Shown in pieces: positions 55,806 through 63,872 of a stretch of DNA of 64,000 bases. This DNA is from Holdemanella sp. MSK.7.32. GTDB lineage: Bacteria > Bacillota_I > Bacilli_A > Erysipelotrichales > Erysipelotrichaceae. Each line of letters starts with the position of its first letter. Position 1 is the stretch's first letter. The notes under the pieces are model-generated. The model was not told the origin of the DNA. It saw only the letters and a list, made by a program, of their open reading frames with translations, and ran no database searches. Location of the stretch: NCBI RefSeq assembly GCF_024460475.1, contig NZ_JANFYN010000002.1, forward strand, positions 32,241-96,240, written 5' to 3'. The translations under genes and the position numbers were made by a program.

Positions 55806-55830
55806 ACAATACAAAATGTATTGTCTTTTT
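55804..55830 (+). terminator. Terminator after the coiled-coil gene
   Basis: GACAATACA (55805-55813) pairs with TGTATTGTC (55817-55825), followed by TTTTT. Confidence 0.88.
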
Positions 55831-55895
55831 CTTTATGTGACCTTTTAATGTCTTGTGATTTTTGTTAGAATATATACGGAAAGTCAGGTGAAAAT

Positions 55896-56897
55896 ATGCG
55901 TAATGCGATTGTTCTGGCGGCAGGAAAAGGAACTCGAATGAAATCAGATCGTAGCAAATTAATGCATACGATTATTGATCGTCCAATGTTGGCTTACATT
56001 ATTGATGCTTTAAGAGCGGTATCTGTAGAAAGAATTGTAGTGATTGTCGGATATCAGGCTGAAAGTATTAAAGAAGCTTTTCCAGATGTTGAATTTGCTT
56101 TGCAGCAACCACAATTGGGGACAGGTCATGCGGTTATGCAAGCTACACAATTAAAGGATGAAGATGGGGATACATTGATTATTAATGGAGACGGGCCATG
56201 TATTCAGCCTGAGACATTGGAAAAACTATTCCAAACCAATCAAGATGCATCATTAACTCTATTAACTTCTGTATTGGATGATGGAGCTCATTATGGTCGT
56301 ATTGTTCGTGATGAAAATAGTCATGTTCAAGCGATTGTAGAGGCAAAGGATTGTACAGAAGAACAAAAACAAATTTGTGAAATCAACGCAGGTATGTATT
56401 GTTTCAAGAACAGAGATTTATTTGATAACCTTGATAAATTAACAACAAATAATGCTCAACACGAGTATTACTTAACAGACTTGGTTAAGATTTTAGCTAA
56501 TCAAGGAAAGGTTGTTAAGGGATTGGTAGTTGAAGACCGTGATGAAGTCATGGGAATCAATGATTGTGTAGAATTACATAAAGCGTATGAATGGATGCGC
56601 AATCGAATCAACAACAACTGGATGAAAGAAGGGGTACAGATTGTAGACCCAATGCGAACAGTTATTGGAAAAGATGTAACGATTGGACATGATGTGATTA
56701 TTCATCCAAATGTTGAAATTCTTGGAAACACAGAAATTGGTGATTTCGTTGAGATTTTACCAGGTTCTTATTTGAATAATTCGAAAATTGAAGATCGTGC
56801 AATTGTAGATTCAAGTAAAGTCGTCAATTCTTGCATAGAAGAAGGTTCTGTTGTAGGGCCTATGTCTTATGTAAGCAATAATAAAACCATAAAATAA
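55896..56897 (+). CDS. glmU: GlmU-like UDP-GlcNAc pyrophosphorylase, truncated acetyltransferase domain
   Basis: The 333-residue protein has a complete N-terminal uridylyltransferase domain: LAAGKGTRMKSD (4-15), SKLMH, GTGHAVMQA near 75, NGDGP near 99 and GINDC near 222. The C-terminal left-handed beta-helix starts (MRTVIGKDVTIGHDVIIHPN) but stops after about 80 residues. Bifunctional GlmU is usually about 450-460 residues and carries the acetyl-CoA site and the catalytic Arg, Lys and His in the missing part. So only the UDP-GlcNAc-forming step should remain. The prs gene follows, as in B. subtilis, and no broken remnant lies between. Confidence 0.87.
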   Translation: MRNAIVLAAGKGTRMKSDRSKLMHTIIDRPMLAYIIDALRAVSVERIVVIVGYQAESIKEAFPDVEFALQQPQLGTGHAVMQATQLKDEDGDTLIINGDGPCIQPETLEKLFQTNQDASLTLLTSVLDDGAHYGRIVRDENSHVQAIVEAKDCTEEQKQICEINAGMYCFKNRDLFDNLDKLTTNNAQHEYYLTDLVKILANQGKVVKGLVVEDRDEVMGINDCVELHKAYEWMRNRINNNWMKEGVQIVDPMRTVIGKDVTIGHDVIIHPNVEILGNTEIGDFVEILPGSYLNNSKIEDRAIVDSSKVVNSCIEEGSVVGPMSYVSNNKTIK

Positions 56898-56926
56898 ACC
56901 TGATAGGGTATGAGAAAGGATAAATC

Positions 56927-57883
56927 ATGAAAAACACTATTGTATTTGCTTTATCATCTAGCGTTGGTTTAGCAGAAGATATTTGTAAAGAATTAGGATT
57001 AGAATTAGGTAAATGTGAAGTTAAACACTTTGCGGATGGAGAAATCTTAGTAGAACTTGGAGAATCTGTTCGTGGAAAACACGTATATTTTGTACAAAGT
57101 ACAAATAAGCCTGTAAACTCAAATTTAATGGAAATTTTAATTGGTATTGATGCATGTAAACGTGCAAGTGCTGCAAGCATTACGGCTATCATTCCATATT
57201 TTGGATATGCGCGTCAGGATCGTAAAGCGAAACCTCGTCAACCAATTACTTCTAAATTAGTTGCTGGTTTATTAGAAAGAGCTGGAGCTGATCGTGTAGT
57301 TACAGTTGACTTACACGCTACTCAGATTCAAGGATTCTTCGATATTCCAGCAGATGATATTACTGCGAATGGATTGATTGCTGATTACTTCAAACACAAA
57401 GAAGGATTAGGTGAAATCGTAGTTGTATCTCCTGATCACGGTGGAGCTGTACGTGCTCGTAACTTGGCAAATGCATTAGGTGCACCTATCGCAATCATCG
57501 ACAAACGTCGTCCTAAACCAAATGTAGCTGAAGCTATGAACTTAATTGGTGATGTTGATGGTAAAACTGCAATCATCATCGATGACATGGTAGATACAGC
57601 TGGTACATTAACTGCTGGTATCAAAATGTTGAAAGACAAGGGAGCTAAAGCTGTCTATGCTTCATGTTCACATGGTATCCTTTCAGGACCTGCTATCGAA
57701 CGTTTAAAAGCTGCTGAGTTAGCTGGATTCGTTTGTACAAATACAATTGATCAAACAGAAAACCAAAAAAATTATCCAGAAATGACTGTTCTTTCAATGG
57801 CACCATTGTTAGCTGGATTGATTCATGCAGTTGAAGAAAATTCTTCATTATCAGAAGTATTAGCACACGCATTTGATGACTAA
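56927..57883 (+). CDS. prs: Ribose-phosphate pyrophosphokinase
   Basis: Prs makes PRPP for nucleotide, His and Trp synthesis. The 318-residue class I enzyme has the metal/ribose motifs VTVDLHATQIQGFFDIPADD and the PRPP loop AIIIDDMVDTAGTL near 213-226. It is strongly codon-biased and follows glmU by 29 bases, the standard Bacillota pair. It overlaps the reading start of the next gene. Confidence 0.96.
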   Translation: MKNTIVFALSSSVGLAEDICKELGLELGKCEVKHFADGEILVELGESVRGKHVYFVQSTNKPVNSNLMEILIGIDACKRASAASITAIIPYFGYARQDRKAKPRQPITSKLVAGLLERAGADRVVTVDLHATQIQGFFDIPADDITANGLIADYFKHKEGLGEIVVVSPDHGGAVRARNLANALGAPIAIIDKRRPKPNVAEAMNLIGDVDGKTAIIIDDMVDTAGTLTAGIKMLKDKGAKAVYASCSHGILSGPAIERLKAAELAGFVCTNTIDQTENQKNYPEMTVLSMAPLLAGLIHAVEENSSLSEVLAHAFDD

Positions 57884-57884
57884 T

Positions 57885-58238
57885 ATGGAAACATTGTTTA
57901 TTGGCTATCCTCCTTGTTCAACTTGTAAAAAGGCATATAAAGTTCTACAAGATTTGGGTATTGAAGCTACATATCGAAATATTAAAGAAGATAATCCAAC
58001 AAAAGAAGAGATTCAAAGCTGGATTCATCGTGGTGTGGAATTAAAAAAATTGTTCAATGCAAGTGGTATGTTGTATCGCGAATTAAAAGTAAAAGAAAAA
58101 CGCGAAACATATACAGAAGAACAATTGATTGAATTACTTGCCTCAAATGGTATGTTAGTAAAAAGACCTATTGTGATTCAAGGAGATAACATTATCATAG
58201 GAAACAAAGTTTCAGAATACGAAAACTTACAAAAATAG
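57885..58238 (+). CDS. Spx/ArsC-family thioredoxin-fold protein
   Basis: The 117-residue protein has the ArsC/Spx-type redox pair in GYPPCSTCKKA (CXXC) and the ETYTEEQLIELLASNG and VKRPIVI segments of YffB/Spx relatives. The enzyme role is either a small reductase or a regulatory Spx-like factor; there is no RPI motif with an arsenate-specific third cysteine that would favour arsenate reduction. The start at 57885 (METLFIG) fits the family best; ATG at 57876 is also possible. It is translationally linked to prs, whose stop is just before it. Confidence 0.82.
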   Translation: METLFIGYPPCSTCKKAYKVLQDLGIEATYRNIKEDNPTKEEIQSWIHRGVELKKLFNASGMLYRELKVKEKRETYTEEQLIELLASNGMLVKRPIVIQGDNIIIGNKVSEYENLQK

Positions 58239-58264
58239 ACCTGTCAATCGACAGGTCTTTATTT
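58237..58264. terminator. Bidirectional terminator between the Spx-like gene and tatD
   Basis: AGACCTGTC (58237-58245) pairs with GACAGGTCT (58250-58258), with T on the rightward side and T-rich sequence on the leftward side inside the tatD end. Confidence 0.8.
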
Positions 58265-59014
58265 TAAATCAAAAATGGAATTGAAGTTCTCTTCAATTTG
58301 TCTACATGCACTTGCTTCATCAAGTTGTTTGATTTCGCAAATCTTCTTTGCGACATATTCCACATACATAGGTTCATTTTCTTTTCCACGATAAGGAACA
58401 GGTGTTAAATAAGGAGAATCCGTTTCTGTGATGATTCGATCAATAGGACATGCTGAAATACATTCAGGGGCTTGTCTAGCATTTTTGAATGTGATAGGTC
58501 CGGCAAACGAAATCATAGAATTCATTTTTAAACATTCCATCATAGTTTCTTTACTTCCGCTGAAGCAATGGAAAATAATTTTTGTCTTTGCGTATTGTTT
58601 TAAAATATCCATGCAGTCTTTTGTGGATTCGCGCATATGAATAGAAATAGGGAGATTGTGTTCATTCGCAATTTGAATCTGTTTGATAAATAGCTCTTTT
58701 TGTAAATCATTAAAACTAGTATCCCAATAGTAATCCAATCCAATTTCTCCTAAACAATCTAAATAAGGCGTTTGATCAATGAGATACTGAATTTCTTTAT
58801 CTGCAACTTCTTTGGCATCACTTGGAAACCATCCAAAGGCAATTTTAAAAAATGGATATTTTTCTTTTACCTTTTTCGCACGTTCTAATTCTTCAGGACT
58901 TGTGCACATGATCATGCAAGAAGTGAGATTTTTAGCTTTGATATTTTCAATGATCTCGTCAATTCGACTATATAAATGATCACAAGTGATGTGACAATGA
59001 CTATCTGTATACAT
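58259..59014 (-). CDS. tatD: TatD-family metal-dependent hydrolase/DNase
   Basis: TatD proteins are TIM-barrel, Mg-dependent nucleases (3'-5' exonuclease or AP-type) with a role in DNA quality control. The 251-residue protein has the metal motifs HCHIT at the start, GEIGLDYYWD near 91, HMRES, HCFSG near 150 and ETDSPYLTPV near 196. Convergent with the Spx-like gene through a shared terminator. It is transcribed against the fork direction. Confidence 0.92.
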   Translation of the reverse strand: MYTDSHCHITCDHLYSRIDEIIENIKAKNLTSCMIMCTSPEELERAKKVKEKYPFFKIAFGWFPSDAKEVADKEIQYLIDQTPYLDCLGEIGLDYYWDTSFNDLQKELFIKQIQIANEHNLPISIHMRESTKDCMDILKQYAKTKIIFHCFSGSKETMMECLKMNSMISFAGPITFKNARQAPECISACPIDRIITETDSPYLTPVPYRGKENEPMYVEYVAKKICEIKQLDEASACRQIEENFNSIFDLK

Positions 59015-59066
59015 AAATAACCTTCTTTCTTAAAATAGTATATAATTGTGTTAAAAGAGGTGCAAT

Positions 59067-59504
59067 ATGAAAGTTAGCATGGAATTAAATGTAAGTGATA
59101 AAGAGTTTTATGATTTGATGATGAAATCTTTAAAAGAAGAAGTTAAAAATGTCACGAAGAAAAATTTAGAATTAAAAGAAGGTTTAAAATATAAAAAGAA
59201 ATCAGCTCAAAGAAAAGGAATTGGCTCAGAGATTACTGTGCATATTAAAAGGTTGATTCCGAATACATTGTATGAAGCAACGTTTGTCACGGCAATTGAT
59301 CATACAACTATTTCTTATAAGATTGAATCTTTAAATGAATCAAAAATCAAAGTGACTTATGAAGAAATTTATGAAAATGTTTCTTCAAAGGAAATTCCTG
59401 TATGGAAACAAAAAATGGCTGAGAAGCAGTCGGCTAAGAAATCAAAGAAAATGTTTAAAGAGGTTGAAAAGTTCATTTTAAATGAAAGAAATAACAAGAA
59501 CTGA
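59067..59504 (+). CDS. DUF3284 domain protein
   Basis: The 145-residue protein matches DUF3284, a small family of unknown function in Bacillota: MELNVSDKEFYDLMMKSL at the start and YEATFVTAIDHTTISYKI in the middle. It is basic at the C-terminus (EKQSAKKSKKMFKEVEKFIL). The START-like alternation of strands and a long C-terminal helix suggest a ligand-binding fold; no activity is known. It is a single-gene unit divergent from tatD. Confidence 0.75.
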   Translation: MKVSMELNVSDKEFYDLMMKSLKEEVKNVTKKNLELKEGLKYKKKSAQRKGIGSEITVHIKRLIPNTLYEATFVTAIDHTTISYKIESLNESKIKVTYEEIYENVSSKEIPVWKQKMAEKQSAKKSKKMFKEVEKFILNERNNKN

Positions 59505-59517
59505 TTATACCAGAATA

Positions 59518-59548
59518 GAAACCAAGTTTTCCATCTTGGTTTCTTTTT
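59518..59548 (+). terminator. Terminator after the DUF3284 gene
   Basis: GAAACCAAG (59518-59526) pairs with CTTGGTTTC (59535-59543), followed by TTTTT. Confidence 0.88.
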
Positions 59549-59615
59549 GTGTTTATATGCGTTATAAGATTGGTATAGAAAAGCTTTAACCCAACAAAAG
59601 AAGGAGGAATTGGAT

Positions 59616-59789
59616 ATGAAAAAGTTAGGTTATTTAGCGGGGGCATCATTGTTATTTGTTCCAATGCCTCTATATGCAGCAGGAATTGGTTCTAGTAACC
59701 AAGTATTTACTCACACTGGTTGGTTCTCAGTTATTTGTATGGCAACAATCGGTGTTGGAGTTGCAATTTGTTCAAAACATCAGAAATAA
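59616..59789 (+). CDS. Small exported membrane peptide, 57 residues
   Basis: This small gene has an excellent AAGGAGGA site and an ATG at 59616. The peptide starts MKKLGYLAGASLLFVPMPLY-AA, a good signal peptide with a likely cut after Ala-Ala near 22, then a short outside segment and a second hydrophobic stretch ending ICSKHQK. Two cysteines (41 and 52) are in the second hydrophobic part. The order signal, linker, membrane helix and basic tail resembles the sorting tail of LPXTG-type proteins in layout, but no LPXTG is present. Function unknown. Confidence 0.72.
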   Translation: MKKLGYLAGASLLFVPMPLYAAGIGSSNQVFTHTGWFSVICMATIGVGVAICSKHQK

Positions 59790-59794
59790 TAATG

Positions 59795-59840
59795 AAAAAA
59801 GGTTCAACAGTAAGCATCATATGGGCTGTGGACCTTTTTT
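59795..59840 (+). terminator. Terminator after the small peptide gene
   Basis: AAAAAAGG (59795-59802) pairs with CCTTTTTT (59833-59840); the upper stem ACAG/CTGT extends it with a mismatch. Confidence 0.75.
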
Positions 59841-59866
59841 ATTTAAAATTTGACAGTCATTGATAA

Positions 59867-59907
59867 TAACATATGTTACCTACAATTTTTGTGGAGTATG
59901 TTATACT
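59867..59907 (+). promoter_or_regulatory. Promoter and possible autoregulatory operator of the Crp/Fnr-type gene
   Basis: A 12-bp perfect palindrome TAACATATGTTA (59867-59878) is centred about 41.5 bases before the start point predicted from an extended -10 box TGTTATACT (59899-59907). That is the classic position of a Crp/Fnr-type activator site. No -35 match is present. Confidence 0.5.
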
Positions 59908-59935
59908 GAGTTAACTGAAAGAGAAAGGGTAACTT

Positions 59936-60592
59936 ATGGTCAGCAATTATTTGGTGAAATTTCTTGAAGAAAAAGAAGTACCTACAATCACAAAAAAAAG
60001 ACACACATATTTAACGTATTATGGTTTAGAACAACAAGATACGTACGTGTTAAAAGAAGGTATTGTTAAGACTAGTATAATTTTGCGTGATGGAAGAGAA
60101 TTTAATATTTCTTATATTAAAGGACCCGATATTATTTCATTATTAAAAGATGAAGTAAGTCAATATACATCGGCTCCATTTAACGTTCGTATTGAGAGTG
60201 AAACGGCTACTTTTTATCGTATTCCAAGAGTGTTATTCTGGGATTTTGTAAATCAAGATTCAGAGTTAAAAGAGTATGTGAATTCATATTATCGTACTAA
60301 ATTAACGGAAGCTATTTTTAGACAACAACTTATGACTATGAATGGTAAAAATGGAGCAGTATGTGCTTTTATCTATCAATTGATTCCTATATTCGGAAGA
60401 AAAGTAAAAAAGGGTATTTTAATTGATTTCCAAGTGACAAACGATGATATTGCAGGATTCTGCGGTATTTCTACTAGAAATAGTGTAAATCGTATTTTAA
60501 GAGGGTTACGTGAGCAAAATGTAATCTCGATGGTCTATCAGAAGATTTTAATTTTAGACGTAGATTATTTAAAACAATTTGTACAAGCATAA
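59936..60592 (+). CDS. Crp/Fnr-family transcriptional regulator
   Basis: The 218-residue protein has the cupin-type N-terminal effector domain (YVLKEGIVKTSIILRDGREFN, then ETATFYRIPRVLFWDF), a dimerisation helix and a C-terminal winged helix-turn-helix (VTNDDIAGFCGISTRNSVNR). No N-terminal cysteine cluster is present, so an Fnr-type iron-sulfur sensor is unlikely, and the Arg/Glu cAMP pocket of Crp is not evident. The effector is unknown. It follows a GAAAGGG site and may regulate itself. Confidence 0.85.
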   Translation: MVSNYLVKFLEEKEVPTITKKRHTYLTYYGLEQQDTYVLKEGIVKTSIILRDGREFNISYIKGPDIISLLKDEVSQYTSAPFNVRIESETATFYRIPRVLFWDFVNQDSELKEYVNSYYRTKLTEAIFRQQLMTMNGKNGAVCAFIYQLIPIFGRKVKKGILIDFQVTNDDIAGFCGISTRNSVNRILRGLREQNVISMVYQKILILDVDYLKQFVQA

Positions 60593-60600
60593 TACAAAAC

Positions 60601-60626
60601 AAAGCGCAGAGTTAATTCTGCGCTTT
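60601..60626. terminator. Bidirectional terminator between the Crp/Fnr gene and the MATE pair
   Basis: AAAGCGCAGA (60601-60610) pairs with TCTGCGCTTT (60617-60626); the MATE stop codon is in the loop. Confidence 0.8.
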
Positions 60627-61949
60627 AAATGGTTTTATGATTTTTTGATATGAATAGATTAATTGGCTTGCCATTAAACACCAAATAATGGGTTCGCAAA
60701 AGCATACACCTAAATATTTAAATGTAGGAACTAAAAATAATGTAAAGACAATTTTTCCAATGAGTTCAATAATACTAGAGAATAAAGGTGTTATTTTATA
60801 TCCAAAGCCTTGAATTGCATTTCTTAAATTCAATAGTATACTCAATACTATGAAAAATGGAATATTGATTTTTAGATACATGGCGCCATTTTGTAGTACG
60901 GCAGGCGTGTTGGATCCAGATAAAAGGTGGACTAGATTTTCAGCTGTAAAATAAATAAGTATACTTAAAAAGATGGGATATATAATACCGCAGATGTTTG
61001 AAAGACGAACCCCTTTTATAATTCGCTCATAATTTTGAGCTCCCTTGTTTTGAGAGACAAACGTTGCCATTGAGGCTGCCAATGTAGAAAGAGGCAGACA
61101 AAATAATGAGATTAATTTTCGAGCAGCCATATGGGCTGTAATGATTTGAGTGCCTAGACTGTTGATTCCGGATTGAAGAATGATGGTTCCAATGGATACG
61201 ATTGAAAACATAAATCCCATCGAAAAGCCTTGTCCCAACAAATCATTGACCATATAAGATTTAATTTGGAAATGTTCTTTTCTAGGTATCAAAATTTTAG
61301 CTTTTCGCAAAATTAAAAAGAAACAAATTATAGTTGAAATGGCTTGGGCAATAACAGTAGCTACAGCTGCGCCAAATACACCCATATCGAGTATTGTGAT
61401 ACATACAATATCAAGCGCAATATTTATAATAGATGAGCAGAAAAGTACAATCAATGGTCTTAGGCTATCGCCAATAGCTCGTAACATACCGGCGCCTAAA
61501 TTGTAGAACATGGTGATGATTAAAAAGGCAGATATACATCGAATATAGTTTAATGAATCATGATAAATACTTTTTGGTGTCTTTAGAATTGTTAATAGAT
61601 ATGGCATCGAAACATAGGAAACGATTGTGATCACAATGGAGATGATCAATCCTAAAATTAGAGATGCTGCAACGCTTTTCTTTAGTTCATTTTCATTTTT
61701 AGAACCATAATATCTTGCTGTGACAATACTAAATCCTGTTCCACATCCATTGGAAAACTGAACGATCAATTCAAAAATAGCAGCAGTAGCGCCCATTGCG
61801 GCCAGGGCATTATCGCCTAAGAAATGACCAACTAATAATGTATCGATTGTATTGTAGAGCTGTTGAAATAGATTAGAAAAGAAAAGTGGAATCACAAAGA
61901 AAAGGAGTCCTTTTGTGATGCTTCCTTGCGTTAGTGAATGATTTTTCAT
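60612..61949 (-). CDS. MATE-family efflux transporter (downstream copy)
   Basis: The 445-residue protein has twelve hydrophobic segments in two six-helix halves and the MATE start GLLFFVIPLFFSNLFQQLYN with NTIDTLLVGHFLG. MATE proteins export cationic drugs or metabolites by Na+ or H+ antiport. Its ATG overlaps the stop of the upstream MATE gene by 4 bases. The substrate is not known. Confidence 0.92.
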   Translation of the reverse strand: MKNHSLTQGSITKGLLFFVIPLFFSNLFQQLYNTIDTLLVGHFLGDNALAAMGATAAIFELIVQFSNGCGTGFSIVTARYYGSKNENELKKSVAASLILGLIISIVITIVSYVSMPYLLTILKTPKSIYHDSLNYIRCISAFLIITMFYNLGAGMLRAIGDSLRPLIVLFCSSIINIALDIVCITILDMGVFGAAVATVIAQAISTIICFFLILRKAKILIPRKEHFQIKSYMVNDLLGQGFSMGFMFSIVSIGTIILQSGINSLGTQIITAHMAARKLISLFCLPLSTLAASMATFVSQNKGAQNYERIIKGVRLSNICGIIYPIFLSILIYFTAENLVHLLSGSNTPAVLQNGAMYLKINIPFFIVLSILLNLRNAIQGFGYKITPLFSSIIELIGKIVFTLFLVPTFKYLGVCFCEPIIWCLMASQLIYSYQKIIKPFKAQN

Positions 61950-63280
61950 GAGATCAGCCTCCTTTTTGAATATAATATAAACCAGATTACTAAAACAGTT
62001 CCTTTAATAATGCTTGAAATTGAAATGGCCCACCATACTCCATTTACTCCTAAATAGTGAGATAGCAGAATGGCCATAGGAATTCTCGCAGACGTGAATA
62101 TAATGGATACAATACTAGGTGGCAGAGTTTTACCAAGTCCATTAAAAGCACCTTGTGTAGCTATTTCTATGCACATAAATAGTTGGGAATATCCAAGTAT
62201 AATTAGATAGTCAATTCCATAAGGAAGGATATTTGTTTCATGGATGAAACATGAGAATATCGGTCCAGGAAGGAAAATTAAAACGGCTGTTGTTAATAAT
62301 CCCCATAATCCAACCACCAGCATGCCAGTTTTATAACCTTGTTTTACACGATCATAGTTTTTTGCACCATAATTTTGCGAAGTGAACGCATTGATGGATG
62401 CGCTGAATCCATCGGCTGCCATCCAAGAGATAGATTCAATTTGCGAGCCTACTTTTTGTACGGCAACACTGATTGCTCCAAAACTTGAGATTAGGCGTGC
62501 AATGTACATAGAAATACATGTAAATAACATACTTTGCACAGAGGATGGAAATCCTATTTTTAATATTTCAGAAATATGATTCAATTCTGGTTTTGACAAG
62601 ATACGGATATTTCTAAATAGATCAAGATTTTTTGCATTATATAAAAAGACCAAAGTAACAATGATTTGAGCAAGAATTGTTGCGAGAGCCGCACCGATGA
62701 CTCTAAGATTGAATACAAAGATGAGTATAGGGTCTAAAATTAAATTTAATACTAGACCGGTTGTTGTGGCTATAAAAGTGCTTTTTGAATGACCGGCAGC
62801 CGTAAGAATTCCGGTAAAAATCTGATTCACAAAAGAGAATACAATAAAGCCACATGTAATCCATAAATAATTCTGAGCATCTTGAATAATAGCGGGATCT
62901 GATAAATTAAATAATTGAATTAAATACTTTTGAAAAACAATAATAATAATTCCATATATAAGGGCAAAAAATAAGGAACTTTGAAAAGCTGCCTGAATAT
63001 AATTTTTTGTTTGTTCTTGATTATTAGCTCCAAGACTTTGTCCAACCAAAGCTTGTGATCCAATCTTAGGCATGTTCACAAGGCCGTTAGCCAAATACAT
63101 GAAATTTCCAGATACACCGATACTGGCAACTGCACCAGAACCTAAAAAACCAATCCACAACATATCAACCAGGTTATAGGCCATCTGAATAAAATACGTT
63201 GCCATGATTGGGATTGCTAATAAACTTAATGATTTAAAAATAGGACCATGCAATAGGTCAATACTCTGATTTTTTTTCAT
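61946..63280 (-). CDS. MATE-family efflux transporter (upstream copy)
   Basis: The 444-residue protein is a second MATE protein: LLAIPIMATYFIQMAYNLVD and MLWIGFLGSGAVASIGV at the start, then a second half with MAADGFSASINAFTSQNYGAK. It is only distantly related to its neighbour, so the pair is not a recent duplication. A 4-base overlap means coupled translation. No clear ribosome binding site is seen before its ATG. Confidence 0.92.
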   Translation of the reverse strand: MKKNQSIDLLHGPIFKSLSLLAIPIMATYFIQMAYNLVDMLWIGFLGSGAVASIGVSGNFMYLANGLVNMPKIGSQALVGQSLGANNQEQTKNYIQAAFQSSLFFALIYGIIIIVFQKYLIQLFNLSDPAIIQDAQNYLWITCGFIVFSFVNQIFTGILTAAGHSKSTFIATTTGLVLNLILDPILIFVFNLRVIGAALATILAQIIVTLVFLYNAKNLDLFRNIRILSKPELNHISEILKIGFPSSVQSMLFTCISMYIARLISSFGAISVAVQKVGSQIESISWMAADGFSASINAFTSQNYGAKNYDRVKQGYKTGMLVVGLWGLLTTAVLIFLPGPIFSCFIHETNILPYGIDYLIILGYSQLFMCIEIATQGAFNGLGKTLPPSIVSIIFTSARIPMAILLSHYLGVNGVWWAISISSIIKGTVLVIWFILYSKRRLIS

Positions 63281-63310
63281 ACAGGGAATATTTTAGCAAG
63301 TTTTTAAGAA

Positions 63311-63349
63311 TTTTAAAATAAAAGAATGGATGTGATCACACATCCATTC
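63311..63349 (-). terminator. Terminator of the decayed transposase-like gene
   Basis: GAATGGATGTG (63324-63334) pairs with CACATCCATTC (63339-63349) across 4 bases. On the leftward strand TTTTATTTT follows. Confidence 0.8.
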
Positions 63350-63351
63350 AA

Positions 63352-63605
63352 TCAAATACTCTTTTTTAGTTCTCTTAATGCATCTAAGTCCAGTCCAACA
63401 ATCTCAGAGATTTCTTCAAGTGTTTGATTATTTCTTACAAGCATCTTAATCGCGATTTTGATTTGTGTATTTTTTCACCACGCTCAATGCCTTGTTTGAT
63501 ACCCAACAGGATTCCTCTGTTTGTTGATTCTTCAAACATTTCATCTAATGCTCTGCACACTTTTACATCTCCTGGTATATTGTAATTGACCCATCTAACT
63601 GGTCA
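63352..63605 (-). pseudogene. Remnant of a PD-(D/E)XK nuclease-family transposase (Rpn-like), 3' end
   Basis: Reading leftward, the peptide VNYNIPGDVKVCRALDEMFE then ESTNRGILLGIKQGIERGEK leads into NTQIKIAIKMLVRNNQTLEE and ISEIVGLDLDALRELKKSI before a stop at 63352. This matches the C-terminal third of Rpn/PDDEXK transposase-like proteins. The two parts are in different frames: one A is missing in an A-run near 63472-63478. Homology stops near 63605, where an in-frame stop appears, probably the point at which the IS110 element inserted. Confidence 0.75.
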
Positions 63606-63872
63606 TCTACAATATACTCCTCCTTTCTTTCAACCTGTTTGTAACCGTGGTTGAAGACGGTGTTGTTAATTTGTAAAATTGAATATGTGAATGTGGATTT
63701 GTATATTCATCTCCTGTAGCTTGACTACTTTTGAGAGGTTCTTACCACACCTTATTCCAAAACAGTGATTAGTTAGATGAGTCTTTGAATTCGTATTTTG
63801 AACCAGGTTTTGTGGTCTAAGTGTTGTGGATAACCATTTTCACAAATTTTAATCAAGAAAGGATGTTTATTT
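63606..63872 (+). ncRNA. Candidate IS110 left end with bridge RNA region
   Basis: This roughly 265-base noncoding stretch lies between the broken gene and the IS110-type transposase ATG. In the IS110 group the long 5' noncoding end encodes a structured bridge RNA that pairs with target and donor DNA. Stem candidates visible are TGAATAT (63680-63686) with ATATTCA (63703-63709), ACCGT with ACGGT near 63642-63660, and TTTGTGG with a matching CCA...CACAAA near 63818-63847. The boundaries and fold are inference. Confidence 0.45.

Noticed and set aside
59656..59853. 65-codon open frame overlapping the small exported peptide gene
   Set aside because: It is in another frame of the real small gene, which has the ribosome site and the signal peptide; this frame has neither.
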